A stretch of 64,000 nt of DNA from Ancistrus triradiatus (taxonomy: Eukaryota > Chordata > Actinopteri > Siluriformes > Loricariidae): NCBI GenBank assembly GCA_025084515.1, contig JAJAGP010003211.1, positions 16,796 through 80,795 of the forward strand, read 5' to 3'. Position 1 is the first letter of the stretch. Every line of letters begins with the position of its first letter. The translations under genes and the position numbers were made by a program. Positions 11,501 to 22,749 of this stretch are shown piece by piece. Under the pieces are notes generated by a model. That model saw only the letters and a program-made list of their open reading frames with translations, was not told the origin of the DNA and did no database searches.

Positions 11501-11594
11501 CAACTTTGAATCCTAGATATAAGATACATAACTGAAACCATAAGCTCAGGTGTACAATTGGCCATCAACTTTGTGTCCTTTTGTGTCTTCTTCT

Positions 11595-11597
<3 letters not shown>

Positions 11598-11629
<32 letters not shown>

Positions 11630-11630
11630 T
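11598..11630. repeat. (AAT)n microsatellite
   Basis: Eleven trinucleotide units immediately left of the reversed R2 copy, in the position where an A-rich tail could have seeded it. Confidence 0.92.
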
Positions 11631-11641
11631 CATTCATTCAC

Positions 11642-11945
11642 TTTCTACAGGGTTGCAGGAAAGCTGGCGCCCAGCCTGCGGCGTAGGGAACAACCTTAGA
11701 CAGGGCGCCAATTCATCGTAGGGCACATGCACTCACACAAACGGTAGATTTTAGTGTAATCAGTTAACCTAAAGCATGTCTTTAGGCTGTGGGAGGAAAC
11801 CAGAGCACCCAGAGTAATCCCACGTGGACACAGGCAGGACATGCAAATTCCACACAGAAAGGACCAAGACCGCTCCACCTGAGACTGAACCCAGGAACTT
11901 CTTGCTGTGAAGTGACAATGCTACCCACCAAGCTACTGTGCCACT
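11642..11945 (-). repeat. R2 repeat, nearly complete
   Basis: On the minus strand it starts GTGGCACAGTAGCTTGGTGG, an A-box-like segment, followed by a B-box-like CTGGGTTCAGTCTC. Then come ctttctgtgtggaatttgca, tggtttcctcccacagccta and a distal part. The two boxes at normal spacing suggest a tRNA-derived SINE, but I am not certain of the class. The same body recurs at 19253-19530 and 53600-54293. Confidence 0.6.
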
Positions 11946-12194
11946 GAAGTAAGAAAAAAGAGAGTTGTAGTAGTGAAGATAATAAAAAAGATGACGTCAC
12001 TGACCAGCATTCTGGCTTCATTATCAGACAGAAGCGGGCGGAGGTGTGCAATATTGTGAAGATGTAAGACTGCAGTCTTGCTGAAGAAATTGAAATGTGG
12101 TTGAAACATAAGGGTACATTCTTTTTAATGTACTTTGTCTATTGATTCATGGTTTGACATGTTTATAAAACAGATAAGAAATGTTTATTATTGT
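11946..12194. other. Unassigned sequence
   Basis: No recognised feature. Confidence 0.4.
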
Positions 12195-12880
12195 TAGAGG
12201 TCGTGCCCTTTGACCGACGCTAGGGGGCAGCGTCGGCTAAATTACTATCCTGTGACCCTGACAGCAAACGCGATTGTGCATGCGCATCTGCGCGGTCACA
12301 GTAATATGCAGCACCTGTCACCTCAGGTATTTAGGACCTGCTCCTGAGCTTGGCAGTGTCGCTGCATGACCACTGTTGGCTGTCTATATTCTCTGGCGAC
12401 TAAACGATAGACTGACTACTTTTGCTGTCTAGACGCTCTGGCGTTTTATCATAGGCGGTATCCCTTGACTGTCTAGATGCTCTGGCATTTGACGTTAGGC
12501 AGTACTGGTTCTGGCCCGGTCAGGTCTTAGCGGTAGACCGGTTCCGCTTAGGGAATCGGCCGCATAGGGATTCTGAAGGCCCGAGGTAAGGTAGGGATTA
12601 GTGGTTAGTGTAGGGACTAAGATTTCCTCCTGCTTCTCCCTCTTTCACTCGCATTTAGCGATCGCGTGATCTAGTTCCTGTTACTCGCTCTGTGGCGCTG
12701 CGCACTGTATTGCGCCTGCGCGCCAATGCGAGTAACGTCTTTTGTTTTGTGTGAGGCTGGAGACGCGCTTCACCGCACTGCATCTTCCAGTTTCACTTGC
12801 TGTGCTTCTCACGCGCTTGCCCCCTCCATTCAGCGCCTTTTAAATGCGCTTTCATTCATTTCATTATTATTATTATTAGC
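12195..12880 (+). repeat. GC-rich LTR-like block (possible solo LTR)
   Basis: Base composition jumps from AT-rich to GC-rich with many CpG, then returns. The block contains a promoter-like gtatttaggacctgctcctg near 12330, a three-copy tandem repeat, and CpG-rich stretches such as tctgtggcgctgcgcactgt. There is no recognisable protein. These traits fit a solo LTR of a retroelement. A CpG-rich promoter of a host gene is the alternative, but no exon follows. Borders are approximate. Confidence 0.4.
12377..12510 (+). repeat. Three ~45-bp imperfect tandem repeats
   Basis: The units at 12377-12422, 12423-12465 and 12466-12510 each begin TG(G/C/A)CTGTCTA, have CTCTGGC in the middle, and continue with a TAGRC or TAGGC-type end. 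They sit inside the GC-rich LTR-like block, as enhancer repeats often do in LTRs. Confidence 0.8.
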
Positions 12881-12949
12881 ATGTTTTTTGTCATGTTTTT
12901 TGTTACCATGTCATGTTATTGTTATTATTACCAAGCTTACCACCTTGTC

Positions 12950-13914
12950 ATGTGGCTTGGTGGTAAGCTGCCCAGCTGCTGAAAACAGCAGTTTCTGTGG
13001 ACGTGAGGTTGCAATGTGAAGTCTGATGGAGTGGCATCCCTTTCAAGAAGCATTTTCACCTGAGTAAAGTGAATTCCAAAATTGACTCTGGACATCCCCA
13101 TGATCCTGACTAGGAGAAGCGGGGTCAAACAGGACCTTTCTTTCACAAATGCCATGTGCATTTGTTTGATTTCACTTTTTGGCTATAATCAGCACAACAG
13201 TAAAAATCAACACCGCAAAGCATGTTGTCTATTGTTGTTTGAGCTTGTGTTGCACTAGAATCTTGTGGTGAGAGAGGGAAGAAAGAAAGTGCCCATTTTG
13301 ACCCAGGCTATTCTGGCCAGGCTCACAGGGAGGTCCAAAGCATGTTCTAGAATTCAATGGGTGCAGGCTAAAGGGCTCCTTTAGTGATGCCAGTCCATTA
13401 CAGAATTGTGTAATAGCACTATCTGACGGTTACATTGCAAGTCCAGCCCTTGAACCCAGCTTCTCAGCAATTGTTACTTCCATCAGCCAGCTCTCCACAG
13501 GAGCTGCAGAGGTAAGAATGGACTCTACTAAATATCACCAAGTTATCAACTTCCAAAGTAAGTGAAGGAACTGTGGCTGAAAAAAGTTTTGAGTATTACC
13601 AGAAGATAATTGTTCAAAACTTTGACTTTAAAGTAAAGGCCTTTATAGTTACCAGACTTTATTACTGATTACCAATGATGTGCTGTGCCTGCAACATGTC
13701 CTTAGAATACTGGCAAATGAAAAGGATTCTTCAGAGAAATTTTTGCATAAGACTGCATATACAAGATTTAGGAAATGATATGTCAAATTATTATGAAATG
13801 AGAAATTATTCAGCTTACCCAGTCTGAAGCCTTTCAGCGCATGAAGCCACCAAGCCTCTTGTGCATACATCACACAAACAAGTAAAGGAAGACACAGGAA
13901 GCTAGGCTTTATAA
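12950..13914. other. Unassigned sequence
   Basis: No gene recognised. The minus-strand frame at 13649-13930 has no known motif. Confidence 0.4.
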
Positions 13915-13916
13915 TA

Positions 13917-14390
13917 CACCGCCTTGCCAAAAAAGGTCACCACCTAGATTTAACTAAGCAAATAGTTCAATAGTTAAAAATAAAGAGCCTAACTACTGCA
14001 TTGGCGATTATGTTTCAGCTGGCAACAAGTTATTTAACCCTAACTGATGCAGTGAGTAGCTTCTAATTTGATAAACAACCATGTCGAAAGACACATCCTG
14101 TGGTTGTGGAAAAGATGTTAATCTGTTTCAAAAGTGTCAAATTGTGAAAGAGTGGTTCAGGGAGCATGAGACATCATTTTCACACATGGATTGGCCACCA
14201 CAGAGTCCAGACCTGAACCCGATTGAGATTCTTTGGGATGTGCTGGAGAAGACTTTGCACAGTGGTCCAAATCTCCCATCTTCAATACAAAACCTTGGGG
14301 AAAATGCAATACTAGACAGAAATAAATGTTAAGTCATTGCAGAAGCTTGTGGAAACAATGCCACAGCGAATTTGATTTTACCTGAATTTG
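13917..14390 (+). mobile_element. Tc1/mariner-like element, internally deleted, right end lost
   Basis: It starts CACCGCCTTGCCAAAAAAGG after TA (13915-13916), a typical terminal-repeat start for this type. A 5' untranslated part and a coding remnant follow. The right terminal repeat is not seen; Gypsy sequence takes over near 14395. Confidence 0.75.
14081..14332 (+). pseudogene. Tc1-like transposase remnant with in-frame internal deletion
   Basis: The 83-residue frame starts MSKDTSCGCGKDVNLFQKCQ, which resembles a transposase N-terminus. It passes directly into FREHETSFSHMDWPPQSPDL and NPIEILWDVLEKTL, the C-terminal catalytic segment with its final Glu. Several hundred bases of the middle, including the first two catalytic Asp residues, are missing, yet the two ends remain in one frame. 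It ends early at NKC because of a frame break just before the normal end. Confidence 0.8.
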
Positions 14391-14394
14391 ATTT

Positions 14395-15173
14395 CACCTT
14401 CACGTATCTATCTGGCACCTAGAATGTCAAGCCTGATGCCCTCTCCTGCCAGTTCTCCCCTGTAGAGTTTTCGGAGACCACCGACACCATCCTCCCGCCG
14501 GTCTGCCTGGTTGCCCGACTGTCCTGGGAGGTCCAACTGGTGGTTGAGGAGGTCGAGGAACCCGGAGGAGACCCTCTGGATCGCAGGTATGTTCCCACCT
14601 CAGTCAGGCCCACCGTCCTCCAATGGGCACACACCTCCAAGTTCCCCAGTCACCCAGTAGTGCGCCGCACGCTAACCTTGCTCTGCTGGTACTTCTGGTG
14701 GCCCACCATGCACAATGATGTCAAGGAGTACGTGGCGGCCTGCACTACCTGCGCCCGGAGCAAGTCGTCCCACCAACCACCGGCAGGTCTCCTGCAGCCT
14801 CTCCCTGTACCTGGGTGTCCCTTGTCCCATATCGTGGTTGATTTCACCACAGGACTCCCGGAGTCAAACCACAAGTCTGTGATTCTAACAGTCATTGACA
14901 GGTTTTCCAAAGCAGTTTGCTTAGAGGCCTTGCCCAAGCTCCCCACGGCTCTGGAGACAGCTGAAGTCCTATTTGACCAGGTTTTCTAGATACACGGCAT
15001 CCCCACGGTCATCGTGTTGGACCGGGAACCCCAATTCACATCTCAAGCCTGGAAAGCGTTCTGCAAGAACATTGGCGCCTCCACCAGCCTCACCTCAGAA
15101 TTCCATATGCAGTCGAATGGACAGGTCGAGAGGGCCGAAGCCACTCTGCGCTGCTTCACCCCGGTCCCTTAGT
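14395..15173 (+). pseudogene. Ty3/Gypsy pol fragment: end of RNase H, zinc-binding region and integrase
   Basis: The reading starts FTYLSGT then NVKPDALS, the end of a Gypsy RNase H domain, with a stop in between. It continues through an integrase zinc-binding region (HTSKFPSHPV, then C-T-T-C in VAACTTCARSK) and the catalytic core: VVDFTTGLP carries the first Asp, VLDREPQFTSQ the second, and QSNGQVERAEATL the Glu. The longest open part is 14540-14989. An in-frame TAG at 14987-14989 interrupts FDQVF and IHGIP, after which the frame continues to PVP and a stop near 15171. Gag, protease and reverse transcriptase are absent. The integrase would have inserted the element's cDNA into chromosomes. 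Confidence 0.88.
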
Positions 15174-15765
15174 TCGAGTGTCTATGTTTGTATTTTCGCC
15201 GAATGCGACGTATGGTTTGTGTGTGTGCTTCTTCCACAGCAATCCATTGGCTTGAGACCCGGCTTTGGGCAGCTCCTCACCTGTTCCTGATTCTGGCAGC
15301 TGATGACATTGCTTTAAAAGACTGACGCTGAGAATGAGGAGTTGCCAGATCGCCTTGCCACACACCTGGTATCTTGTTGTACTCGTCAGCACTAGCCTAG
15401 CATTAGCATTGCGCTACCTAGCTCCGTCTATTTCTGTTTCAGCACTCGTGCCGCATTTACGTTGTTCAGCCTGGAGTATTCCCCTTCGTTTCCTCCTGTT
15501 TCAGGTTTGGAAGACCGTTCGACATACCAACCCTGGTTCACCTCCCAAGGATCCTTCTCTGCTCTCAGGAAGCCACGCACTCGCCGCCACCGCACACACT
15601 TTGGTTTATCCGCCCATCTGGTTTTCTTTCATTATTGTTATTTGCTTATGTTTAGTTATTTTGTAAATACATACTATGTTTCCTTAAGTCGTGTTTGGTG
15701 CCTATCTGCATCTTGGGTTCCACTCCATGCTATTTTTGTAGGGTTGCTATGCAACCCTTAACAAT
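15174..15765 (+). repeat. Probable 3' region and LTR of the Gypsy fragment
   Basis: This directly follows the integrase fragment and looks non-coding. It contains gtatttgc-like T-rich stretches, a tttaaaagactgacgctgag segment, and near the end ctgcatcttgggttccactc, typical of fish Gypsy LTR ends. No second LTR is present for comparison, so the borders are estimates. Confidence 0.45.
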
Positions 15766-15779
15766 AACACCCATGAATA

Positions 15780-17290
15780 GACAAAAAGGAAAGGCACAGT
15801 GACTAGCTGTTAATAGCACAAATATGAAAATGGCATCAAAAGAACAACTGCTCATCAAGGGCACAGAAGAGAAAAAATGTGAAGGGGTAAATCTGAGAAA
15901 GACACCTTGAAACAGGAGGCAGTGGGGAGAAAGGTTAGAGATTTGCACAGTCAGTGTGTGAGTGTATAAAAAGAAAGAGTGCTACACACAAAACCTGTTA
16001 GTTGAAGGATGACACTCCGTAATCGATTGTGAGCGCTGCCACTGAGCGTAACCAATCGCAGAGCTTTCCATAGACTTCTCTGAGTTAGAGCACTTACGGA
16101 CCCTCTGCCAGTCCAGAGAGATAGACAGGGGAGAAACATGCCCAAGTTGAGTAGAAAATTTACCAAACCTGAAAAGAAGAAGGGGAAGAATACAAAGCAG
16201 AGCAAAGCACGCTCAAAAGACCTGTCCACACAAGATTGCAAGCTTTCCACACTGATTGATTGACCTGTTTTAACACTTGCTTTCTAACACTTGTACAAAA
16301 AGAAATCACCTTGTCAAATATTTTTAGATTTTTATTCTAATAAAACTGTGATTGTCATGGATATTTCACAAAAATATACCAGTTTAGGCCTATTCACATC
16401 GAATACGATTTTTTCGCACACAAACCGAATGCAATGTTTAACGTAGTGAGACCTTCATGAGTTTTTTTGTCTAAACACTCTGAAAACCCCCATGTCTGCT
16501 TTTGCTTTCTGTAATTTCCCTTTTCTTAATGTTTCAATGGTCAACTTAAAAAACCCATCACCATCATTCCCCAGACTTTCAGCAACGCTCTGTCATTTAT
16601 TATTTTTAACCTCCACCTTGTTATAGTCAGAGTGAGCTGCTTGTCATATAAGCTCTTGTGCTATGCTACTAGCAGGTGAGCTGTTCTGCCTGACAACCGA
16701 GCTCTAATTTGTCAGCCTGATTTTACCACGTCCGAACAACGCAGAAATTGGAACAGGCTCTGATTAAAAATTTTACACAGCATCGCAGTCCGTCAGTTTT
16801 GGACAGCAATAATATACATATCTTTTTTTTTCAAAACTTGGCATGCATTTTTTGTCAGTAAGAATCAAACTTAGTGTGACAAGGTCTTCAGTCAAATATT
16901 TTTGGTGTTTGTAAAAGCACATATTACATGAGGTAAAATCAAACACTGTCTTTAAAGGCAATAACTGTTCAGTTAAATTTGACTACACTTTAGCCAAATC
17001 CTTGGACAGGCAGTAAATGCACTCTAATGACACTCAGTTTTTTCTTTCCTTCCCATCAGATACGTAGATGTTGACTCGCTTTTCAGCATGTCTTGATAAC
17101 CTCTCATTGTGGGTGTCAGCTCTTCACTTATACCCCATCGAAACATAGTTGCTTTGCTTTCCTAGAGAATGTAAGAAACTTTAGAGTAGATTTTGTTGAC
17201 CAGCTAGAATAATGTCTTAACATTGATAACCTTACCATGTCATGTAAAGACTTCTATATTATCTGCAGGTTAGTTCTGGCAGGGCTTCCC
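15780..17290. other. Unassigned sequence
   Basis: No supported gene. The minus-strand frames at 15730-16250 are hydrophobic translations without a family motif. No terminal repeats were recognised. Confidence 0.4.
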
Positions 17291-17293
17291 ATC

Positions 17294-17296
<3 letters not shown>

Positions 17297-17352
<56 letters not shown>
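17297..17352. repeat. (AG)n microsatellite
   Basis: 28 perfect dinucleotide units. The open frame across it is a repeat artefact. Confidence 0.97.
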
Positions 17353-17354
<2 letters not shown>

Positions 17355-17359
17355 TATTA

Positions 17360-17899
17360 GTTGCGCTTGGCAGAGTTCACCTGTTCAGAAAAAAGTTTCT
17401 CAATTATGAACTGGCAATAAAAGATGGGACTGCCAGATTGAACCGGCCTGCCTTGCTACATACAGGAAGATTGGACGCACATGGTTTGGCTCCAAGTGTT
17501 GAGTGATGATGGAGGAGGGGGAAACAGAGGGGGCACAGACAGAAACTACTCAGCAGGTGCTAAATGAGATGATGCCTGGCATAACAGAGGGAGGCCATTT
17601 CGCAATGCTGAGGATAACAAGGAAGGAATGATGATTATGTGGATTATCGCTTCATTTTCACTGTAACCATTTTAAGGGTGGGGCTGAGGAACTGATTTCA
17701 CACATGAAAATCTTTAGATATGTACTCTATATCTGTGTAGCATTAAGTTTGTAAAAATATGCATACATACTGTGTGTATGTGATATTGGCCACCACTGTA
17801 AAGCACAGTATAAAACAGTACTTAAATGATATTTTGTAGCATTATATAACAATAACAACAAGAACAACAAAAAGTTTGCAAGTCATTAGCATAATAACA
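17360..17899. other. Unassigned sequence
   Basis: Nothing recognised apart from an AT-rich segment leading to the next Tc1 insertion. Confidence 0.4.
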
Positions 17900-17901
17900 T
17901 A

Positions 17902-18712
17902 CAGTGGTGCATGAAATTTGTGAACACTTTTGAATTTTCTATATTTCTGCATAAATATGACCTAAAACATGATACTACCACCACTGGAGAGCAGTGGCTT
18001 TCTCCTTGCAACCCTGCCATGCACACCATTGTTGTTCAGTGTTCTTCTGATGGTGGACTCATGAACACTAACATTAGCCAATGTGAGAGAGGCCTTCAGT
18101 TGCTTAGAAGTTACCCTGGGGTCCTTTGTGACCTCGCCAACTATGACACGCCTTGCTCTTGGAGTGATCTTTGTTGGTCGACCACTCCTGGGGAGGGTAA
18201 CAATAGTCTTGAATTTTCCTTTACTCCAATTGTACACAATCTGTCTGACTGTGGGGATTGGTGGAGTCCCAACCTCTTTAGAGATGGTTTTGTAACCTAT
18301 TTTCATCTGATGGCCATCAACAAACTTTTTTACTGAGGTCCTCAGAAATCTCCTTTGTTTGTGCCATGATACACTTACACAACGTGTTGTGAAGAGCCGA
18401 CTTTGATAGATCCCTGTTCTTTAAATAAAACATGTGCCCCCTCACACCTGATGGTCATCCCATTCATAGAAAAACACCTGACTCTAATTTCACCTTCAAA
18501 TTAGCTGCTAATCCTAGAGGTTCACATACGTTTGCCACTCACTAATATGTAATATTGGCTCATTTTTCCTCAATAAATAAATGACCAAGTATAATTTTCT
18601 CTTTATCTGCTTTCAGGACTTCGGATGAAAATCTGATGATGTTTTAGTTCCTATTTATGCAGAAATATAGAAAATTCTAAAGAGTTTTCATAAACTTTCA
18701 AGCACTACTACT
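17902..18712 (-). mobile_element. Tc1 family A-G, copy B (large deletion)
   Basis: It starts CAGTGGTGCATGAAATTTGT after TA (17900-17901). The right end, TTTCAAGCACTACTACTC, is degenerate. A deletion joins the outer left repeat to transposase sequence near 17980, leaving about 0.8 kb. The gene reads on the minus strand. Confidence 0.85.
17975..18367 (-). pseudogene. Tc1 transposase N-terminal remnant (copy B)
   Basis: The ATG at 18367-18365 begins the family N-terminus. The reading continues through GYKTISKEV, RQIVYNWSKGKFKTIVTLPR, SGRPTKITPRARRVIVGEV, KQLKASLTLANVSVHEST and RTLNNNGVHGRVARRKPLL. At the deletion junction LLS runs straight into SGGSIMF, a piece from the middle of the catalytic domain. 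Only the DNA-binding half survives, and there is a frame break near 18300. Confidence 0.87.
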
Positions 18713-18715
18713 CTA

Positions 18716-19212
18716 TGCAGCTAATAAGACCCTTATCTAGTAAAGTACATCAACATAGATTAGGCAGCACCCACAAACACAGGAAAATACAGGAAGATAT
18801 AAGATACATAAGATACAGGAAATTATGTACACAAAATTAAAAAAACAACAATTTTTCAGAACAAATTATGGGTTCTTCAGGCAAAAGTCAGTATTTAGTG
18901 TGACCTCCCTGAAAAAGTGGTTTTCTTGTGTGGTACCCTTTCAAAAAAGACCATTACTGATCAAGCTTCTTCGGCCTGTACAGAGCCCAAAATCGATGAA
19001 GCTGCCAGAATGTAAGGGTAGGTCACACTTCATACTTGCCATAGAAGCGGTTTTGTTTGATTTTTAATACTGCATATCAATTTCCTGTATTTTCTGGTTG
19101 TATTCCTAATAAAGAGATTGAGAAATAATTATATTTTGGTCATTACGCTTTGCTAAAAACAACAATCTAATGGGTGGCATAGTGCCTTAGACTTTTTGTG
19201 CAGTACTGTATA
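18716..19212. repeat. Remnant of another mariner/Tc1-type element
   Basis: The right edge GCCTTAGACTTTTTGTGCAG followed by TACTGTA (19180-19212) resembles a mariner-type terminal repeat. The text at 18860-18910 (aattatgggttcttcaggca, agtatttagtgtgacctcc) resembles the adjoining coding region of such elements. The left end is not clear. The frame at 18825-19067 is not a recognised protein. Confidence 0.4.
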
Positions 19213-19252
19213 CCTGTATTAAATGTCCTGCAAAGAAGGCAAGTATTAAGTA

Positions 19253-19342
19253 ATCCTGGGGTGGCGGGATTGCCTGTGCCTAGCCGATGGCATAGGGCAC
19301 AAGACAGGAACAATCCTAGACAGGGCACCATTCTATCATAGG

Positions 19343-19408
<66 letters not shown>

Positions 19409-19530
19409 TAGATAGAACTTTAGAGACATCAATTAACCTAACATGCATATCTTTGGACTGTGGGGAAAAAAACAGAGCACCCAGAGTAAACCCATGCAGA
19501 CATGGGGAGGACCTGGCTGGAGCCAATTAC
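19253..19530 (-). repeat. R2 repeat copy interrupted by a CA microsatellite
   Basis: The order on plus is gcctgtgcctagccgatggc, gacagggcaccattctatca, the CA run, then atctttggactgtggggaaa, agcacccagagtaaaccca and catggggaggacctggctgg. This is the same body as 11642-11945 with a CA expansion at the tcatagggcaca position. The head part is missing. Confidence 0.6.
19344..19406. repeat. (CA)n microsatellite
   Basis: About 31 perfect units, expanded within an R2 copy. Confidence 0.97.
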
Positions 19531-20396
19531 CTCACCAAAAATTGTAGCAGTTCATGCTGGTTAGTTTCTTCCTCCTGCATCTCTGGGAGGTTTTCATTTC
19601 CACTGTTGGCTGCTCATTTTTATACTGAATTAAAATGGCTATACTCTTAGTCAGCCTGTTACCTGAGGTTACTAACAAATTGAAAGGAGCCTATCTACAG
19701 AGAAAAAACAACTTTCCCGAAGCCCTCAAAAGCAGAATAAGTGCAATTTGAGCAGACATGATGCTCCTGTCCACAAACATCTCAATTTAGCTAACGTTGT
19801 AGTAGAAACTGTACTTCCTTTAACAACACTGATGTATTTTTCTGTTTACTGTCCTTGGCTGCAACTGCTTAGTGGGCACAGAAGTTTTGAATGCATCAAG
19901 GATTGATAACCAGTCAGATTCTGTTTTACAAGATGTTTTTTATAGAAGTCACATATAAATAAACTATTTAAAAACTGTGACATAGCCAAGTCACAAATTC
20001 TTTTTCAAGTCAAATGTTTTTACTGATGCTGATGCTGCAATGTTGTGTTTGTTCAGTGAGTACGGGTGTACAGCTTAAGAACACAGTGGTGATGTTCAGA
20101 CCTGGCTGAGTAATCGTTTAGCTTGTAGAAGCTGCATTAAAATATTTTATTGTTATGCCATTATTTAACTCCTCTTATTTTGCTGTCCTTTACCTGATCG
20201 AGCTAACCAAAAACCTTGAAAAATATATGGTATATAATACATCAAGGGAATTAAAATAAAATGAAAAAATTCTTGACAGACTGCACATTCACTGATGGTT
20301 AAAAAACTGGAGCTATTTTGCACTAACTTGTGGAGTTCATGCCAGTTTGGGTGCATACTGTAATTACAGCACAATGCGAGACCTGGTACAATATGA
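19531..20396. other. Unassigned sequence
   Basis: No gene or repeat was recognised. Confidence 0.4.
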
Positions 20397-20981
20397 CAGT
20401 GGTGCTTTGAAAATTTTGTGAACCCTTTAGAATTTTCTAGGTTTCTCCATAAATATGACCTAAAACATCATCATCAGATTTTTCACACTAAAGAGAACCC
20501 AGTAAACAAATGGGACAAAAATATTACACTTGATAATTTAATGTTTATGGAGAAAAATGATCCAATATTACATATTAGTGAGTGGCCAAAAAGTATGTGA
20601 ACCTCTAGATTAGCAGTTCATTTGAAGGTGAAAATTAGAGTCAAGGTGTTTTTCAATCAATGGGATGACAATCAGGAGTGAAGAGTGGGCGCCCGTGTTT
20701 TATTTAAAGAACAGGGAATCTATCAAAGTCCTGCTCTTCACAACACATGTTTGTGGAAGTGTGTCCATGGCACGGAACAAATGAGATTTCTGAAGACCTC
20801 AGAAAAAGAGTTGTTGATGCGCATCAGGCTGGAAAAGGTTACAAAACCATCTCTAAAGAGTCTGGACTCCACCAATCCACAGTCAGACAGATTGTGAACA
20901 AATGGAGGAAATTCAGGACCATTGTTACCCTCCCCAGGAGTGGTCGACCAACAAAGATGGCATGTAATAGTTGGCGAGTTT
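20397..20981 (+). mobile_element. Tc1 family A-G, copy C (3'-truncated)
   Basis: It starts CAGTGGTGCTTTGAAAATTT and follows copies A and G through the terminal repeat and N-terminal coding part, then stops at a run of T near 20981. No right terminal repeat is present. Confidence 0.85.
20767..20981 (+). pseudogene. Tc1 transposase N-terminal fragment (copy C)
   Basis: It starts at the ATG at 20767-20769. An early frame shift precedes NEISEDLRKRVVDAHQAGKG, YKTISKESGLHQSTVRQIV and KFRTIVTLPRSGRPTK. After the proline-threonine-lysine end, a short deletion joins to ATGTAATAGTTGGCGAG and the similarity ends. Only the helix-turn-helix region survives. Confidence 0.85.
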
Positions 20982-21618
20982 TTTTTACATTTTTACTAGT
21001 GATCTCTGACTTTTAGGTCAAAACCTATATACATGTACACTGGGAACTGATGCTATGTTAAACTAGAACATCATGTTTGGTAATCCTGGGCGAAACCAAA
21101 GTTTTAAATGTATAAAATGCAGGGCTGGTCAAGGTCATGGACCTACATGCACTCAAGTACACATGCATGTGAAAACACACACAGGTTGCGGCTGAATTTG
21201 TTTCCACACAATTAGACTCATTACCTTCTAATTACTGTCTGTGGGAGACGCGTCAAGAAATTGAAACCAGAAATTAACCTGCCTGTAAACTATTATATGC
21301 TGTGATCAAAGCAACGCTTCCAACCTGTATATGATTGAAATCAGCTAAAAAGTATTATATATATATATATGAAAGTAGTGTTATTTCTTTCATCAAGGTT
21401 TTTGTATGACTGTTCATTCTCATTGTTTTAACTGTTGTTTTAGTCCAGAGTTATGCCCTACTCAAATGTTTTCTTGTTCTGTAAGCTCCTCACACCACTC
21501 TTACATTTTTAACAGCATAAACATACAGCATAAACGACATTTTTATACAGTTTTCATGAACACATTCAAGTCTAAGCACTGACATTGGAAAACAGTTATT
21601 ACACAACAGTTACTACCC
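20982..21618. other. Unassigned AT-rich sequence
   Basis: It contains a short (AT)n run at 21356-21370. No gene was recognised. Confidence 0.4.
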
Positions 21619-21619
21619 T

Positions 21620-22745
21620 TACTACCTCTGGCAAAAATTATGGAATCACCACACTTGGAGGAAGTTCACTCAGCTTTTTTACTCAAAGCAAATAAACGAA
21701 TTACAGATATGACACCACGCAATTTTATTTAGGAGCTGCACATTCTGGCTTTGTGGGCACAACATCATCAACAACAACAACAACAAAAAATCACAATTAC
21801 TATTTTGTTGATGGTCTGAATTATTTGACTTTGCTATTGAAAAACAATATTGTTTATCAGGTTGGCACTAACTTTTACAAATTGTCGTTAACAGATCAGC
21901 TTTGGAGGATGAAGAGCCCAAAATTTCAATGTACAACTGTACACCTGACTGTTGAGGTGTGTATGAAACCCCATATCATAAATATTTACATTTAAATCTA
22001 CAGCATTTAGCAGACACCCTTATCCAGAGCGACTTACAATTGATACATTCTTACAATCCAAGCAATTGTAGGTTAAGGGTCTTGCTCAAGGACCCAACAG
22101 TGGCATCTTGACAGAGGTGGGATTTGAACCCTGGACCATCTGGTCCATAGTCCAGTACCGTAACTGCTAGGCTACCACAGTCCCACTTGAGAAATAAATG
22201 AGAGAGGAAATTTGATTGTCTTCAGGCAGTCATCTTAATATGTTTCATTAGAATGGCACCAGACAAACATTTGCAGAATCATCTCCTTTGACACCTTCAT
22301 GATTCATTGCTGAATATCATTTTCATCCACACAACATGATTGTTTCATTTAGCTCACTGTAACCTTGTTGTCTTCTGTTTAGGTGTTAGTACTAGTTTTT
22401 GCTTGACCTTTCAATATGTAAATTTTTTTTAAATACTTTTCATTCAGCTGATTCTTACAGTTCTGTAACAAACATTGCCTCATTCTTTTGTCTGTTTGAT
22501 TTCATGTTTTTGGTTATGCATTTTCTATTTTCAAGGCATATTTTGCAATTCTGATGCTTTGACATCTTACTTGATATACCCATTTACTTTCTTTACATAA
22601 CCTTCCGTTTTTGTTTATACTTGCATACAATTTTAGACACAAACTGACCGGGAACAACCAACATCTTTTGTCACACTGTGTGTTGGATTTCCTTGTTGAG
22701 GGGTTTTGTAGTCCTTGTAGTCATTGTTCCACATTCTCAACTGTT
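21620..22745 (-). mobile_element. Highly degraded Tc1/mariner-like element, interrupted by a SINE
   Basis: The left edge TACTACCTCTGGCAAAAATT and the adjoining atggaatcaccacacttgga are the characteristic end of a widespread fish element. Further right, coding remnants appear in minus orientation in the expected order: ggcagtcatcttaatatgtt, aatggcaccagacaaacatt, tcacc or tgattcattgctgaatatca, gtaaccttgttgtcttctgt, ttaggtgttagtactagttt and gaacaaccaacatcttttgt. The frames are destroyed throughout. The right terminal repeat is not seen. The assignment is from pattern memory. Confidence 0.6.
21985..22185 (-). repeat. tRNA-derived SINE, full-length
   Basis: On the minus strand the head carries an A box (TAGCCTAGCAGTTACGG region) and a B box GGTTCAAATCC. 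The body follows, then the tail AGTCGCTCTGGATAAGGGTG and a TGTAGATTTAAATGTAAA end. Two further full copies lie at 39801-39997 and 53981-54194, and fragments at 42515 and 57771. This copy lies inside the degraded Tc1-like element and so is younger than it. Confidence 0.85.
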
Positions 22746-22749
22746 GGGG

